The notes under the pieces are model-generated. The model worked only from the letters and a program-made list of their open reading frames with translations. It had not been told where the DNA came from and did not search any database. Positions 31,393 to 39,183 of a stretch of 44,890 bases of DNA are shown here, one piece after another. The stretch is from Allomuricauda sp. TY007 (GTDB taxonomy: Bacteria; Bacteroidota; Bacteroidia; Flavobacteriales; Flavobacteriaceae), in NCBI RefSeq assembly GCF_010468565.1, contig NZ_WUEG01000021.1, positions 1 through 44,890 of the forward strand. Reading direction: 5' to 3'. Both the position numbers and the translations under genes were made by a program. Numbering within the stretch: the first letter of the stretch is position 1; each line of letters starts with the position of its first letter.

Positions 31393-32724
31393 TCAAGAGG
31401 TTAATTGTACAGTTTTAAGCCGATTGTTTTTTCTTAGATAGGTTTCAACAATAAATGTTGTGTTTTCATCACTCCTTATGGGAGTCATTATGGATTCCAA
31501 GATATGAATATTATTAATTTGATGGTTGAGTTCTACAAAGCCAAACCCTTGAAGTCTACCATTTTTAATCAAAATAAAACTCCTTTCTCCAGTTTCCCTT
31601 CCTTGGTCGGTCAGTGCAATATTCTTGTCCTGGATACTGTATTTTTCAAAAGCAGAAATTACTTTTTCGTTACAGTTGGATGCATTCAGTTCGGTTTCTT
31701 GGTGCAGACATTCATTATCGGTTCCAAGGGAAGAGGGGCAAAGTTGAAACTCTTGAGCAACCTTATTTAAAAAACTTCTTGCGGATTGCGTTCCGTTAAA
31801 GGCCATTTTTTTGTGCTCCAACGTTCGATTCTTCTCCACCTCCAAAATAATATGCTCGGTACCATTTTGATTAAAATCAATGGTGTGTGAAAAGAGCTTC
31901 TTTTTAGAGACATGATTATAGCGGGGTTTCTTCTTTTTTTGCTCCACATAGGCCTTTAAAATAGCAATAAGCTCGCTTCCAGTGGTTTCGTATGTTACTT
32001 TCTTGGTTTCTTTTTGAAGTTTTCGTGCAATCTTACCCACGTTGGTAAAATGTTGGTTCACCCTCTTTTTGATATTCTTGGTCTTTCCAATGAAAATAAT
32101 GTCACCATCCTTGTCGTGCATGTAGTAAACACCTGTTTCCGAAGGTAGGTCAAAAACCATGTCTAACTGGTTCGGCGAAAGTTCTCCATGGGTTTCTTCA
32201 CGGATGACTTCGGTAATGATTTTCTTTTCCGAGTCCTTGTCCAGTAATAATTTAAAGAGTTTTAATGTGGCGAGAGCATCACCGTTGGCACGGTGCCTAT
32301 CGCTCATGGGAATACCCAATGAACGTGCTAATTTTCCTAAACTATGCGATTCGGCCTCTGGAATAAGTTGTTTGGAAAGGTCTACCGTACAAAGTGTCTT
32401 GCGTTGAAAATCATAACCCAATCTTCTAAATTCCGTGCGAAGAATACGATAATCAAATTGAGCGTTGTGTGCCACCAAAACAGTACCTTCCGTAATTTCC
32501 ACAATACGTTTGGCTACTTCGTGGAATTTGGGTGCTGAGCGCAACATTTTATTGTTGATGCCCGTGAGCTTGGCCACAAAGGGCTGTATTTCTCGTTCTG
32601 GATTGATTAAGCAGATAAATTTGTCTACCACCTGATGCCCATCAAACCTGTGGATGGCGATTTCGGTAATGCCTTCCTCATTATATTTTCCTCCCGTGCT
32701 TTCAATGTCAAGTATCGCGTACAT
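31393..32724 (-). CDS. DnaQ-like exonuclease fused to GIY-YIG nuclease
   Basis: A 443-residue protein with two nuclease domains. Residues 1-165 are a DEDDh 3'-5' exonuclease: ILDIESTGG, the LVAHNAQFDYRIL middle motif and HRANGDALATLKLF with the catalytic histidine. Residues about 195-280 form a GIY-YIG domain like the N terminus of UvrC/Cho (TGVYYMHDKDGDIIFIGKTKNIKKRV), followed by a UvrC-type extension. Similar fusions are annotated as DNA polymerase III epsilon-like or excinuclease Cho-like. It probably acts in excision repair, cutting and trimming damaged strands. Membership in a miaA/channel/yggS operon gives no further clue. Confidence 0.88.
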   Translation of the reverse strand: MYAILDIESTGGKYNEEGITEIAIHRFDGHQVVDKFICLINPEREIQPFVAKLTGINNKMLRSAPKFHEVAKRIVEITEGTVLVAHNAQFDYRILRTEFRRLGYDFQRKTLCTVDLSKQLIPEAESHSLGKLARSLGIPMSDRHRANGDALATLKLFKLLLDKDSEKKIITEVIREETHGELSPNQLDMVFDLPSETGVYYMHDKDGDIIFIGKTKNIKKRVNQHFTNVGKIARKLQKETKKVTYETTGSELIAILKAYVEQKKKKPRYNHVSKKKLFSHTIDFNQNGTEHIILEVEKNRTLEHKKMAFNGTQSARSFLNKVAQEFQLCPSSLGTDNECLHQETELNASNCNEKVISAFEKYSIQDKNIALTDQGRETGERSFILIKNGRLQGFGFVELNHQINNIHILESIMTPIRSDENTTFIVETYLRKNNRLKTVQLTS

Positions 32725-32737
32725 GGAAAATTACTGG

Positions 32738-33397
32738 TTATGAATAGTTTCTAGCCCCAAATATACTGCTTCCAATTCGTACCATGTTGCTGCCTTCCTC
32801 AATGGCAATTTTGTAATCGCCGCTCATGCCCATGGAAAGTATTGTAATATCGTCCAATTTTGATTTGAGGTCATCGAACATGGATTTAAGTTGGGCAAAC
32901 TCCTTGCGCACTTGGTTTTTGTCATCTGTAAAAGTCGCCATGCCCATTAAACCAACAATTTTGATGTTTTCCATCGCCTTAAATGCATCAGACTCCAAAA
33001 GTTCGTCCAGTTCAGTTTTGTCCAGACCAAATTTGGTATCCTCTTCGGCAATGTGGATTTGAAGCAGACAAGGAATTACGCGCTCGTGCTTTTTCGCCTG
33101 TTTGTTGATTTCCTTTAACAATCGAGGACTGTCGACACCATGAATCAGGGAAACAAACTCTGCCATATACTTGACCTTGTTCCGTTGTACGTGGCCGATC
33201 ATATGCCATTCGATGTCCTTGGGCAAATCTTCCCATTTCTGGACCATCTCCTGCACTTTGTTCTCTCCAAACACGCGTTGCCCCGCCTCGTAAGCCTCTA
33301 AAATATCCTCGTTGGGCTTGGTTTTGGAAACTGCGACCAAGGTAACTCCCTCGGGTAGTTCGAATTTTATTGTATTTAGATTATCTTTTATGGACAT
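32738..33397 (-). CDS. YggS-family pyridoxal phosphate homeostasis protein
   Basis: A 219-residue alanine-racemase-like barrel. The PLP lysine lies in LVAVSKTKP, followed by FGENKVQEMVQKW, WHMIGHVQRNKVKY and the phosphate-binding C-terminal SMGMSGDYKIAIEEGSNMVR plus IGSSIFGAR. Family members bind PLP without clear enzyme activity and keep PLP and amino-acid pools balanced. Positioned six bases after the DUF1015 gene, in the same operon. Length is standard. Confidence 0.93.
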   Translation of the reverse strand: MSIKDNLNTIKFELPEGVTLVAVSKTKPNEDILEAYEAGQRVFGENKVQEMVQKWEDLPKDIEWHMIGHVQRNKVKYMAEFVSLIHGVDSPRLLKEINKQAKKHERVIPCLLQIHIAEEDTKFGLDKTELDELLESDAFKAMENIKIVGLMGMATFTDDKNQVRKEFAQLKSMFDDLKSKLDDITILSMGMSGDYKIAIEEGSNMVRIGSSIFGARNYS

Positions 33398-33403
33398 AGT
33401 TCT

Positions 33404-34639
33404 CTATAATTCATAAATAGCCAGCCCGCTACGGAGCTTAGGCTCAATATACGTGCTTTTTGGGGGCATTACCAAACCTGCATCTGCAATTGCCTTGATT
33501 TCTTCAACTGTCGTGGGAACCAAGCTAAAACCTACCGCGTAGCTACCCGAATCCACCAAATCCTTCATTTGGATAAGGTTATTTTTGCCATAGCCGTAGC
33601 AAATTCGCTTATCATTCCTGAGGTCTGTGATGCCCAAAATAGGCTCTAAAATGGTTTTGTACAGGATTTGGGTGTCCAATTTGCTCAACGCGTCGGTAAA
33701 CTCATGATTGGTCTTCCTGAAATGCAATGTATAGAACTCTCCTTCCAAATACATACTGAATTCATGTTTTTTGGATGGTTTGCACAGTCCGTCCTCTCTT
33801 TTTTCTATTCTAAAATGCTCGTCCAACTGAATCAGAAACTCCTTTTTCGAAAATCCGTTCAAATCTTTGACCATACGATTGAACTCAGAGATTTTCATTT
33901 GGGATTCAGGAATCAAGTAGGCCATAAAATAATTGTAGGGCTCGTCTCCAGTATGATTTTCGTTTTCGGACTTTTTTAAATCAGCCAGTAAGCTGGATGA
34001 TGCACTACGGTGATGTCCATCGGCAATGTAGAGTGCGTTAAGGTCGCCAAAGGCCTTTTCCAGTTTTTCAATTCCTTCGGGATAGGAGATTTTCCAAAGC
34101 TTGTGATTTACCCTATCCGTGGTAGTGAAGTCGTATTCGGGTTTCCGTTCAATTTTGCGTTGAAAGATTTCATCCACGGTTTCATTGTCCTCATAGGTCA
34201 TTAAAACAGGTTCCGCATTAAAACCTACCGTATGAAGGTAATCGGCGAACAGCTCTTCGCGATCCTCAATGGTGTCCTCGTGTTTTTTTATGATATTGCC
34301 CCTGTAATCATCCACGCTGCAAGCACAAAAGAACCCTAAGCTTTTAAAATTGCCATTTTCAATTTGATACAAATAGAAGCTGGGCTCTTCGTCTTTTTGA
34401 AAGATGTTTTCCTCCAAAAATTCCAAGTACCGATTGTGGACCAATCCAAACCGTTCTTTCCCTTTGATGTTTTTTTCAAACTTGAACCCAGGGTTGATAA
34501 TATGCAAAAAAGAAAACGGATTATATCGCAATACCGCTTTCAATTCCTCTTTGGAATATTCTTCGTAGGATCTTGAAGCCACAAAAAAAGCTTTATCCTT
34601 TGTGGGGCGAATGGCCTTAAAAGGTTTTACAATGGCCAT
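33404..34639 (-). CDS. DUF1015 domain protein
   Basis: A 411-residue soluble protein with the family's landmarks: the N-terminal VKPFKAIRPTKDKA, YLYQIENG, the metal- or substrate-like LYIADGHHRSASSSLLADL, the FMAYLIPESQMKISEFNRMV segment and a C-terminal PKSTYIEPKLRSGLAIY. DUF1015 is widespread and in many Bacteroidota lies near serine biosynthesis genes; some members of a related group have been proposed as serine kinases. Here the neighbours are a PLP homeostasis gene and a hydroxyacyl-CoA dehydrogenase, so the function stays open. Spacing of six bases on each side shows an operon. Confidence 0.85.
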   Translation of the reverse strand: MAIVKPFKAIRPTKDKAFFVASRSYEEYSKEELKAVLRYNPFSFLHIINPGFKFEKNIKGKERFGLVHNRYLEFLEENIFQKDEEPSFYLYQIENGNFKSLGFFCACSVDDYRGNIIKKHEDTIEDREELFADYLHTVGFNAEPVLMTYEDNETVDEIFQRKIERKPEYDFTTTDRVNHKLWKISYPEGIEKLEKAFGDLNALYIADGHHRSASSSLLADLKKSENENHTGDEPYNYFMAYLIPESQMKISEFNRMVKDLNGFSKKEFLIQLDEHFRIEKREDGLCKPSKKHEFSMYLEGEFYTLHFRKTNHEFTDALSKLDTQILYKTILEPILGITDLRNDKRICYGYGKNNLIQMKDLVDSGSYAVGFSLVPTTVEEIKAIADAGLVMPPKSTYIEPKLRSGLAIYEL

Positions 34640-34645
34640 GAAATA

Positions 34646-35533
34646 TTATTTGAATTGTGTGGAAACGTTTTCCGCTTTTCTGGATTCGGAATAATCGTAA
34701 AAGCCTTCGCCCGATTTCACGCCCAATTTACCTGCCATAACCATATTAACAAGTAGGGGGCAGGGAGCATATTTCGGGTTTTTGAATCCGTCGTACATCA
34801 CGTTCAAAATGGAAAGGCAGACATCCAACCCGATAAAATCGGCCAATTGGAGCGGACCCATGGGATGCGCCATGCCCAATTTCATTACGGTGTCGATTTC
34901 TCCTACACCAGCCACGCCATTGTACAAAGTTTCTATGGATTCATTGATCATCGGCATCAAAATCCGATTGGCTACAAACCCCGGGTAATCATTTACCTCC
35001 GTCGGGGTTTTGCCCAATTTCTTGGAAAGCTCCATGATGGTTTCCGTGACTTCATCAGAGGTACTATAACCACGAATAATTTCTACCAACTTCATGATTG
35101 GAACTGGATTCATAAAGTGCATTCCGATCACTTTTTCGGAACGATTGGTGACGGCACCAATTTGCGTAATGGAAATAGAGGATGTATTGGTGGCCAAAAT
35201 GGTGTCTGCTTTGCAGACTTTGTCCAAATCCTTGAAAATTTGGAGTTTAATATCCAAGTTCTCCGTGGCAGCTTCAACCACTAAATCTGTATTGGACACG
35301 CCTTCTTTAAGGTTGGTATAAGTGGTAATATTGGAAAGAGTAGCTTCTTTTTTGGCCTCATCAATGACTTTTTTGGAAATCATTCGGTCTAAATTCTTGG
35401 TAATGTTCGCCATTCCTTTGTCCAAAGAGGCCTGAGAAATATCCACCAGGTTGACTTTATATCCGTTTTGGGCAAAAACATGGGCAATTCCGTTACCCAT
35501 GGTTCCAGCACCGATTACAGCTATTTGTTCCAT
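34646..35533 (-). CDS. 3-hydroxybutyryl-CoA dehydrogenase
   Basis: A 295-residue NAD-dependent dehydrogenase with the Rossmann start IGAGTMGNGIAHVFAQNGY, catalytic His in GMHFMNPVPIMKLVEII, the FVANRILMPMINE helix and the GVAGVGEIDTVMKLGMAHPMGPLQLADFIGLD C-terminal segment. It oxidises or reduces 3-hydroxyacyl-CoA in short-chain fatty-acid or butanoate metabolism. The single-domain length separates it from FadB fusions. No thiolase or enoyl-CoA hydratase gene adjoins it, so its pathway here is not evident. Confidence 0.92.
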   Translation of the reverse strand: MEQIAVIGAGTMGNGIAHVFAQNGYKVNLVDISQASLDKGMANITKNLDRMISKKVIDEAKKEATLSNITTYTNLKEGVSNTDLVVEAATENLDIKLQIFKDLDKVCKADTILATNTSSISITQIGAVTNRSEKVIGMHFMNPVPIMKLVEIIRGYSTSDEVTETIMELSKKLGKTPTEVNDYPGFVANRILMPMINESIETLYNGVAGVGEIDTVMKLGMAHPMGPLQLADFIGLDVCLSILNVMYDGFKNPKYAPCPLLVNMVMAGKLGVKSGEGFYDYSESRKAENVSTQFK

Positions 35534-35586
35534 AGTATAGTATTTAAAACTGTTGTCAGTTCGAAAAAATTAGAGAATGACAACGA

Positions 35587-36552
35587 TTATTGATCAAAAG
35601 ATTCTATTATCTGAAGGGCCACGCGTAGGGCGTTGGTGCCTTGTTCCAAACTTACGATTGGGGTAGTATCGTTGTTGATGGCATCTGCAAAGGTTTCCAG
35701 CTCATCCAAAATGGCGTTGTTTACGTCTATTTCAGGGTTTTCAAAATAGATCTGCTTTTTCTCGCCTTCCGCATTTTGAAGGATCATATCAAAATCCCCA
35801 GGGTTTTCCGGAGCGTCCTTCATTTTTACCACTTCCACTTTCTTCTCCAGGAAGTCTACTGAAATATAGGCGTCGCGCTGAAAGAAACGTGACTTCCGCA
35901 TGTTTTTCAAAGAGATTCGGCTAGAGGTAAGGTTGGCCACACAGCCGTTTTTAAACTGTATACGCGCATTGGCGATATCCGGTGATTGACTGATAACGGA
36001 GACCCCACTTGCGTTAATTTTTTCCACTTCGGACGGAACTACGCTCAAAATGGCATCGATGTCGTGTATCATCAAATCCAACACCACAGGAACATCGGTT
36101 CCGCGCGGGTTGAATTCCGCCAACCGATGCGTTTCTATGAACATGGGGTTCTCAATTTTGCCTTTCACCGCCAAAAAGGCAGGATTAAAGCGTTCCACAT
36201 GCCCAACTTGACCTTTTACATTATGCTTTTTGGAAAGCTCCAATAATTCTTCCGCTTCTTCAAGTGTATTTGTTATGGGCTTCTCTATAAAGATATGTCT
36301 CCCTTTTTCGATGGCCTTTTTGGCGCAATCAAAATGGGACAATGTAGGTGTTACAATATCGACAACGTCCACAGCATCCATCAAATTATTGATGTTATCG
36401 TAATGGGTATAACCGAATTCTGCGGCTACTTTTTTGGCATTGATCTCGTCCGGATCATAAAACCCGACAAGTTCATATTCATCGGACTGGTTTAAGAGCC
36501 TAAGATGTATTTTTCCCAAATGTCCTGCTCCGAGGACACCAACTTTTAGCAT
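35587..36552 (-). CDS. Gfo/Idh/MocA family oxidoreductase
   Basis: Start placed at ATG 36552 (MLKVGVLGAGHLGKIHLRLL, 321 residues), preceded by AGGTAAT as a possible ribosome site; the open frame reaches 36597. The N-terminal Rossmann fold (GAGHLGKIH) and FIEKPITNTLEEAEEL with the catalytic-region EKP lysine mark the family; DLMIHDIDAILSVV supplies the conserved histidine. NAD(P)-dependent sugar or sugar-acid oxidation is typical, with no substrate predictable from sequence. It heads the long minus-strand run ending at gntK and is divergent from pcm across 115 bp. Confidence 0.88.
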   Translation of the reverse strand: MLKVGVLGAGHLGKIHLRLLNQSDEYELVGFYDPDEINAKKVAAEFGYTHYDNINNLMDAVDVVDIVTPTLSHFDCAKKAIEKGRHIFIEKPITNTLEEAEELLELSKKHNVKGQVGHVERFNPAFLAVKGKIENPMFIETHRLAEFNPRGTDVPVVLDLMIHDIDAILSVVPSEVEKINASGVSVISQSPDIANARIQFKNGCVANLTSSRISLKNMRKSRFFQRDAYISVDFLEKKVEVVKMKDAPENPGDFDMILQNAEGEKKQIYFENPEIDVNNAILDELETFADAINNDTTPIVSLEQGTNALRVALQIIESFDQ

Positions 36553-36667
36553 ATTACCTGTTTTCGTCAAAAATACGGATATGAAGCCAGTTTCCATAAA
36601 TTTTTGAATGGAACTAAGGGGATATTTTTAGGGAACTTTTTAAATTCGTGCCACCAGACCACAGACC

Positions 36668-37309
36668 ATGAAGGATACGCTCAAACATAGGGGAATGCGC
36701 AAGAACTTAGCGGAGATTGTTGCTGCCAAGGGAGTTAAGGACAATAAAGTACTTGATGCCATAAAAACGATACCGAGACACTTGTTTTTGGATAGTAGTT
36801 TTGAGGACCATGCGTATCAGGATAAAGCATTTCCCATTGGGGCTGACCAGACCATTTCCCAGCCTTATACCGTTGCTTTTCAAACAGAATTATTGGAGGT
36901 GAAGCCGAACGCAAAGATTTTGGAGATCGGGACGGGCAGTGGCTATCAAACTGCCGTTTTAATGCATTTAAAGGCGAAGGTTTACACTATAGAACGCCAG
37001 TTGGAACTGTTCAAGACCACTCGATTGTTCTTCAATAAAATGCATTATCGTCCCAAAAAAATGATTTTTGGTGATGGTTACAAAGGCTTGCCCGAAGAGG
37101 CCCCTTTTGATGGCATTATCGTGACTGCGGGCGCACCCGAAGTGCCACGGGCTCTTTTATCCCAACTAAAAGTAGGGGGCAGGTTGGTAATTCCAGTAGG
37201 GACAGATGAACAAATCATGACCTTGTTTGTGCGAAAGTCCGAAAAGGAATTTGAAAAGAAAGAATTCGGTTCGTTTCGTTTTGTGCCTTTGTTGGAGGAT
37301 AAAAACTAG
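36668..37309 (+). CDS. pcm: Protein-L-isoaspartate O-methyltransferase
   Basis: A 213-residue SAM-dependent repair enzyme that methylates isoaspartyl residues of aged proteins. Motifs seen: AFPIGADQTISQPYTVAFQT, SAM-binding ILEIGTGSGYQTAVL, and DGIIVTAGAPEVPRALLSQL with GGRLVIPVG. Length is typical. Its stop TAG and the stop of the converging smpB gene share the four bases CTAG, so the coding ends overlap and there is no terminator between them. Confidence 0.95.
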   Translation: MKDTLKHRGMRKNLAEIVAAKGVKDNKVLDAIKTIPRHLFLDSSFEDHAYQDKAFPIGADQTISQPYTVAFQTELLEVKPNAKILEIGTGSGYQTAVLMHLKAKVYTIERQLELFKTTRLFFNKMHYRPKKMIFGDGYKGLPEEAPFDGIIVTAGAPEVPRALLSQLKVGGRLVIPVGTDEQIMTLFVRKSEKEFEKKEFGSFRFVPLLEDKN

Positions 37310-37767
37310 TTGTTGAAATTTTTTTTGATTCGGTCCAAGTTCCGTTTGCTGTCCCGACTTTTAATGGTTTCCCGTTTGTCGTACAGTTTTTTACCCTTGG
37401 CCAGACCGATATTCATTTTGGCGAGGCCTCTATCATTGATAAAAACTTTAAGAGGAACAATGGTAAGTCCCGTTGTGGCAACCTCTTTTTGAAGTTTTTT
37501 CAATTCCCTTTTGTTGAGTAACAACTTACGAACTGCCTTGGGGGCATGGTTAAAGTGACTTGCGTGGCTGTACTCGTCAATTTGCATGTTCACGACAAAT
37601 AGTTCTCCTTTATCATTGAACTCACAAAAACTCTGGGAAATGGAAGCCTTGCCCAACCGAAGTGATTTAATTTCGGTACCCCCCAGAACAATGCCTGCGG
37701 TATAGGTGTCCAAAATTTCGTAATCGAATCGGGCTCTTCTGTTTTTTATGTTGATATTTTTTTGCAT
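37306..37767 (-). CDS. smpB: SsrA-binding protein SmpB
   Basis: A 153-residue protein using ATG 37767 (MQKNINIKNRRARFDYEI); an in-frame TTG nine bases earlier would lie inside the promoter element. Conserved parts are YTAGIVLGGTEIKSLR, the SFCEFNDKGELFVVNMQIDEY segment and the basic C-terminal tail GKKLYDKRETIKSRDSKRN, which enters the ribosomal decoding centre. SmpB delivers tmRNA to stalled ribosomes. The ssrA gene itself is not recognisable in the window. Confidence 0.95.
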   Translation of the reverse strand: MQKNINIKNRRARFDYEILDTYTAGIVLGGTEIKSLRLGKASISQSFCEFNDKGELFVVNMQIDEYSHASHFNHAPKAVRKLLLNKRELKKLQKEVATTGLTIVPLKVFINDRGLAKMNIGLAKGKKLYDKRETIKSRDSKRNLDRIKKNFNN

Positions 37768-37773
37768 CGTGGA

Positions 37774-37781
37774 CAAAAATA
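37774..37781 (-). promoter_or_regulatory. Putative smpB promoter -7 element
   Basis: TATTTTTG on the minus strand is an exact TAnnTTTG match, six bases before the smpB ATG. The implied transcript has essentially no 5' leader. Confidence 0.45.
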
Positions 37782-37847
37782 TAAACTCTTTGCCAAGAAA
37801 ATTGTAATGTTACACTAGATTTTACGAATAACTACCAAAACCAACTC

Positions 37848-38585
37848 ATGAAAAGAATTTTAATTCCCCTGATGCTTGTTTTTGTCATCGCATGCAAGCA
37901 AGAACCTAAGAAAGAACTAACTGCACAGCAAATCGTGGACAATTCCATTGCCGATAGCGGTGGAAAATTGTTCAACAATCACAAAGTTTCTTTTGATTTT
38001 AGGGATAAAAGCTATGTTTCCGAAAATATTGAGGGTCAGCGAGTTTTTACCAGAATCTCAGAATTGGATTCAATAACCATTACAGATATCAAACGTGGCG
38101 AAGAGTTTGAACGTTATATGAACGATTCCTTGGTCATGGTCCACGATACCATGGCCGTGAAATATGCCAACTCCATCAATTCGGTACATTATTTTGTGCG
38201 CTTGCCTTATGGGTTGAACGATAGAGCGGTAAACAAGGAGCTTTTGGGCAAGGAAACTATCGCAGATAAGGAATATTACAAGGTAAAAGTGACTTTTGAC
38301 CAAAAGGGCGGAGGAGAAGATTTTGAGGACACATACCTGTATTGGTTTGATTTGAAAACCTTTAAGCCTGAATATTTAGCTTATGACTTTCATGTGGACG
38401 GGGGCGGTCAACGATTCAGAAAAGCTTACAACGAACGCTATGTAAATGGTATCCGCTTTGTGGATTACGAGAATTACAAGCCCAAAAATAATGGTACGGA
38501 CATCTTGGAGATAGGTAAATTGTTTGACAAAGGTGAATTGGAACTCCTTAGCAAGATTGAACTCAAAAATATTATGGTAGAGTAG
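37848..38585 (+). CDS. DUF6503-like lipoprotein
   Basis: A 245-residue protein with a lipoprotein signal (VFVIAC, Cys16) followed by acidic-basic residues, so probably anchored to the inner or outer membrane. The body is beta-rich, with SFDFRDKSYVSENIEGQRVFTR, DTYLYWFDLKTFKPEYLAYDF and VNGIRFVDYENYKP; this pattern matches the DUF6503 family as I recall it, with the general look of LolA/LolB-like sheets. No function is established. Its end and that of the opposing histidine phosphatase are two bases apart. Confidence 0.75.
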   Translation: MKRILIPLMLVFVIACKQEPKKELTAQQIVDNSIADSGGKLFNNHKVSFDFRDKSYVSENIEGQRVFTRISELDSITITDIKRGEEFERYMNDSLVMVHDTMAVKYANSINSVHYFVRLPYGLNDRAVNKELLGKETIADKEYYKVKVTFDQKGGGEDFEDTYLYWFDLKTFKPEYLAYDFHVDGGGQRFRKAYNERYVNGIRFVDYENYKPKNNGTDILEIGKLFDKGELELLSKIELKNIMVE

Positions 38586-38587
38586 TT

Positions 38588-39124
38588 CTAATCCATTTTA
38601 AGACGAATATCTGTGGCTACGCCGTCAATAATTCTGACAATAAAAAGACTGCTATTGTCCGAATCGTCCATTTGACCATACTTTTCCATACCTAATATTT
38701 TGTTTACGAGCATAGGCGTGGTGTTACTGTGACCAACGACCAAGACATTTTTACCTTCGTTTACCAATTTGAATTCTTCTGCATCGAATGTATTGGGGTC
38801 GTAATATTTGATATCGATATCTTTTTTCACCGATGTAGGGGCTGCAGTCATAGAGGTACGCTCATAATTTGTTGAGTATACTAAGTCCAATGGAATGGGG
38901 TCGAATACCTCTGCCCATCTAATGGCTCTGTCCAGTCCATTTTGGTTTAGCTCTGGGTCCAAGTTTTCTGGGTCGGTCCTGTCTTTTTCGGCATGTCTAA
39001 TAAAATAGAAAGTGGAAATAACAGGGTCTTCTACAATTTTCGTATCTTTTTTGCAGCCAATACTTCCAACGAGTATAATTGCAAGGGCAATTAGAGGTTT
39101 GGTGGTTCGCATAATTCTATTCAA
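38588..39124 (-). CDS. Histidine phosphatase superfamily lipoprotein (SixA/PGAM-like)
   Basis: A 178-residue protein with an N-terminal lipoprotein signal (LVGSIGC, Cys24) and the branch-1 histidine phosphatase core: FIRHAEK with nucleophile His, YSTNYERTSMTA and the second His in VVGHSNTTPMLV. The small size resembles SixA-type phosphatases, but the signal puts it in the envelope, so it acts on extracytoplasmic phosphoesters or phosphoproteins. The ATG at 39112 is an alternative start. Divergent from the PorP/SprF gene over 59 bp. Confidence 0.85.
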   Translation of the reverse strand: MNRIMRTTKPLIALAIILVGSIGCKKDTKIVEDPVISTFYFIRHAEKDRTDPENLDPELNQNGLDRAIRWAEVFDPIPLDLVYSTNYERTSMTAAPTSVKKDIDIKYYDPNTFDAEEFKLVNEGKNVLVVGHSNTTPMLVNKILGMEKYGQMDDSDNSSLFIVRIIDGVATDIRLKMD

Positions 39125-39183
39125 AGTTCCCGTGTATTATAGTTAATCAGTTTAAAAGTAACGTTTAATTTTCGTTTTCTCGT

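Noticed and set aside
31393..32724. Defence nuclease in an anti-phage island
   Set aside because: The domain fusion is a known repair-type protein, and its neighbours are housekeeping genes rather than defence genes.
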